Origin: Sulfurovum sp.
GTDB lineage: Bacteria; Campylobacterota; Campylobacteria; Campylobacterales; Sulfurovaceae
Assembly: GCA_026990595.1 (NCBI GenBank)
Contig: JALXCZ010000035.1
Coordinates: forward strand, 59,019-123,018
DNA length: 64,000 bases
Reading direction: 5' to 3'
Below, piece by piece: positions 62,945-64,000 of this stretch. A program made the position numbers and the translations under genes. The notes below the pieces were generated by a model, which did no database searches, was not told where the DNA came from, and saw only the letters and a list, made by a program, of their open reading frames with translations. The first letter of the stretch is position 1. Every line of letters begins with the position of its first letter.

Positions 62945-63685
62945 ATGTATCACAATAAAACAATATATACTCTTTTGATGGCTTTGCTGCTGCTATCAGG
63001 CTGCCAAAGCAAACCCAAAGATACCTATGTAGACTTCAAAGGCTGGAGTGAAGGCAGGGTCTGTGACAAAGTGCTCTGGAAGTGTCTGCCTGAGAGCAAT
63101 GACACCAAACGGTGGCAGAAGCCTCTTGAGAACGGACTTGACAGCTTCGAGCTAACCACTGAAGTACTGCAAAAACAAAGAGCCATCGTTCAGCGATGGC
63201 GTGATGAAGAAGATGGAAAAGTAAAGGAGCAAAGCATGAGACTATCACAACTAAGCGAAGGCTTTTACGATAGAGTAGAGGCTAAGAAGTTTTTAAAAGA
63301 GATGGAACAAGACCTGGAAAAAGAGTTCCCCGGCTTCTGGAGAGACACACCCAAAAAGGTACGCTACCGCTGGATACAACGGGCGATGAATAAAGCGAAG
63401 AGGTTTGGAAGCGATCCGAAGCAAAATAATGCTATAGTCGAACTCTGTGCCCGTATCGGGCTGGATTTTGATAAAGATCCGAAGTGGGATTACATAGTCA
63501 AATTTATTACCAGCGATCCGAAAAATATTGATTCTAATATCGGAATAACTTGTGACTATATCGACTGGACAGTATTTGACAAGTCCAAAGGCTATAGTGG
63601 TGTTCCCATTACGGATTGGTCAATGCGAGATACCTTCGGTTATCTCCCCGATCCTAAAAAACCTTACCCAAAACTCAACGACTAA
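62945..63685 (+). CDS. Lipoprotein B of the T6SS locus, possible immunity protein
   Basis: The 246-aa protein has a signal of different sequence from lipoprotein A (MYHNKTIYTLLMALLLLSGC, Cys20). The common middle follows, and its C-terminal part differs from lipoprotein A (ITCDYIDWTVFDKSKGYSG against TANDYLDFTVFESDYSLQ) while keeping the final FGYLPDPKKPYPKLND pattern. It lies directly before the complete effector gene, with AAAGGAGAAAA between. Confidence 0.75.
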   Translation: MYHNKTIYTLLMALLLLSGCQSKPKDTYVDFKGWSEGRVCDKVLWKCLPESNDTKRWQKPLENGLDSFELTTEVLQKQRAIVQRWRDEEDGKVKEQSMRLSQLSEGFYDRVEAKKFLKEMEQDLEKEFPGFWRDTPKKVRYRWIQRAMNKAKRFGSDPKQNNAIVELCARIGLDFDKDPKWDYIVKFITSDPKNIDSNIGITCDYIDWTVFDKSKGYSGVPITDWSMRDTFGYLPDPKKPYPKLND

Positions 63686-63826
63686 AAGGAGAAAACAGCA
63701 TGGGATGCAAAGTATTTCAAATGGGCGTCTTCTTTGACGGCACAGGCAACTCAAGAGAAGAGCAAGCAACTTACAGCAATGTCGCCAAACTCTATGAGGC
63801 TTACAAGATACTCAATGATGAGCTCT
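63020..63826 (+). repeat. Tandem partial duplication, right copy
   Basis: This is the partner of 62078-62880. It covers the shared body of lipoprotein B and the first 43 codons of the effector gene. Small differences (for example GTT/GTC and GAA/GAG in the effector part) show the copies have been separate for some time. Confidence 0.85.
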
Positions 63827-64000
63827 CCTACAAAGGTAAAAAAACCACCACCGCCAAGCTCTATGTCACAGGTGTAGGTACCGCTAAAAAAGATCAAGCC
63901 GGCTACATGGAAGAGCGTGACACATCCGGTACAGGCTATTACGGCGGGTATAAAAACGAAGGTGCTGCCGAACTTGCCGCAGGAGGCGGTGGTGCTAAGC
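63700..64000 (+). CDS. Tle1-like (DUF2235) T6SS phospholipase effector, partial
   Basis: The gene runs off the window after 100 codons. Residues 9-18 (GVFFDGTGNS) are the DUF2235 N-terminal motif found in Tle1-type alpha/beta-hydrolase effectors, and SNVAKLYEAYKIL follows. A Gly-rich segment (GTGYYGGYKNEGAAE) comes next. The GxSxG nucleophile would lie beyond the edge. Its position after vgrG, DUF4123 adaptor and a lipoprotein supports a secreted phospholipase toxin. Confidence 0.8.
   Translation, partial: MGCKVFQMGVFFDGTGNSREEQATYSNVAKLYEAYKILNDELSYKGKKTTTAKLYVTGVGTAKKDQAGYMEERDTSGTGYYGGYKNEGAAELAAGGGGAK

Noticed and set aside
1..64000. CRISPR array, tRNA or rRNA genes, insertion sequences with transposase, prophage
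   Set aside because: No repeat-spacer pattern, no tRNA T-loop motif, no rRNA stretch and no transposase or integrase frame was seen on reading both strands.

Overview
The window reads as a chromosome segment from a mesophilic Campylobacterota (epsilonproteobacterium), probably a Sulfurovum-like chemolithotroph. The reasons are the low G+C, the gene order sucC-sucD-oorDABC, the pairing of radA/ftsY/thioredoxin lipoprotein/5-FTHF cyclo-ligase/rny, an HP1043 (HsrA)-like orphan regulator, a UPF0323 lipoprotein next to a glutathionylspermidine-synthase-like ATP-grasp gene, and promoters that mostly show only a TATAAT -10 box. The genus is an inference; no rRNA or tRNA gene is present to test it.

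Layout. 0-5.5 kb: TCA-cycle block (tail of an upstream gene, succinyl-CoA synthetase, four-subunit 2-oxoglutarate:acceptor oxidoreductase). 5.5-13 kb: glutaminase, RNase P RNA, then a tight run of periplasmic adaptor, molybdopterin oxidoreductase, argD, TolC-like protein and a MidA-like methyltransferase. 13-18 kb, minus strand: lipoprotein, acpS, radA, membrane protein, ftsY and thioredoxin lipoprotein, with a plus-strand PlsC-like acyltransferase between. 18-26 kb: folate enzyme, rny, cyclophilin, cmoB, HsrA-like regulator, MBL hydrolase, ferritin-like DUF455 protein, lpxK, argB. 26-31 kb: a GEMM-I (cyclic di-GMP-I) riboswitch-like RNA upstream of an exported seven-repeat beta-propeller, then thrC and a LysM/3D-domain protein. 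31-37 kb: ABC-F ATPase, M48 protease, prmC, a DUF4149-type membrane protein flanked by two REP-like palindromes, a DNA glycosylase and apaH. 37-45.5 kb: a histidine kinase/response regulator pair, an APP1-like (DUF2183) pseudogene, an LtaS-type sulfatase-fold transferase, a perfect 22-bp inverted repeat, and a DevBCA/MacAB-TolC-type export operon. 45.5-59 kb: ATP-grasp enzyme with UPF0323 lipoprotein, ftsZ, ftsA, PpiD-like chaperone, bioA, Sel1-type protein, class II aldolase-like protein, rsmH, FtsL-like protein and a large RND pump. 59.2-64 kb: an accessory type VI secretion module (vgrG, DUF4123 adaptor, lipoprotein, decapitated Tle1-like effector fragment, second lipoprotein, start of a full Tle1-like DUF2235 effector) whose last part is a tandem partial duplication.

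How it fits together. Most of the window is core metabolism, division and envelope biology. Three features stand out. The first is a c-di-GMP riboswitch candidate joined to a secreted propeller of unknown role. The second is a T6SS effector/lipoprotein locus caught in duplication, in which the two lipoproteins share an almost identical N-terminal part but have diverged C-termini. The third is an envelope block (two-component system, decayed lipid phosphatase-like gene, LtaS-like transferase, four-gene exporter) organised around an unexplained perfect palindrome.
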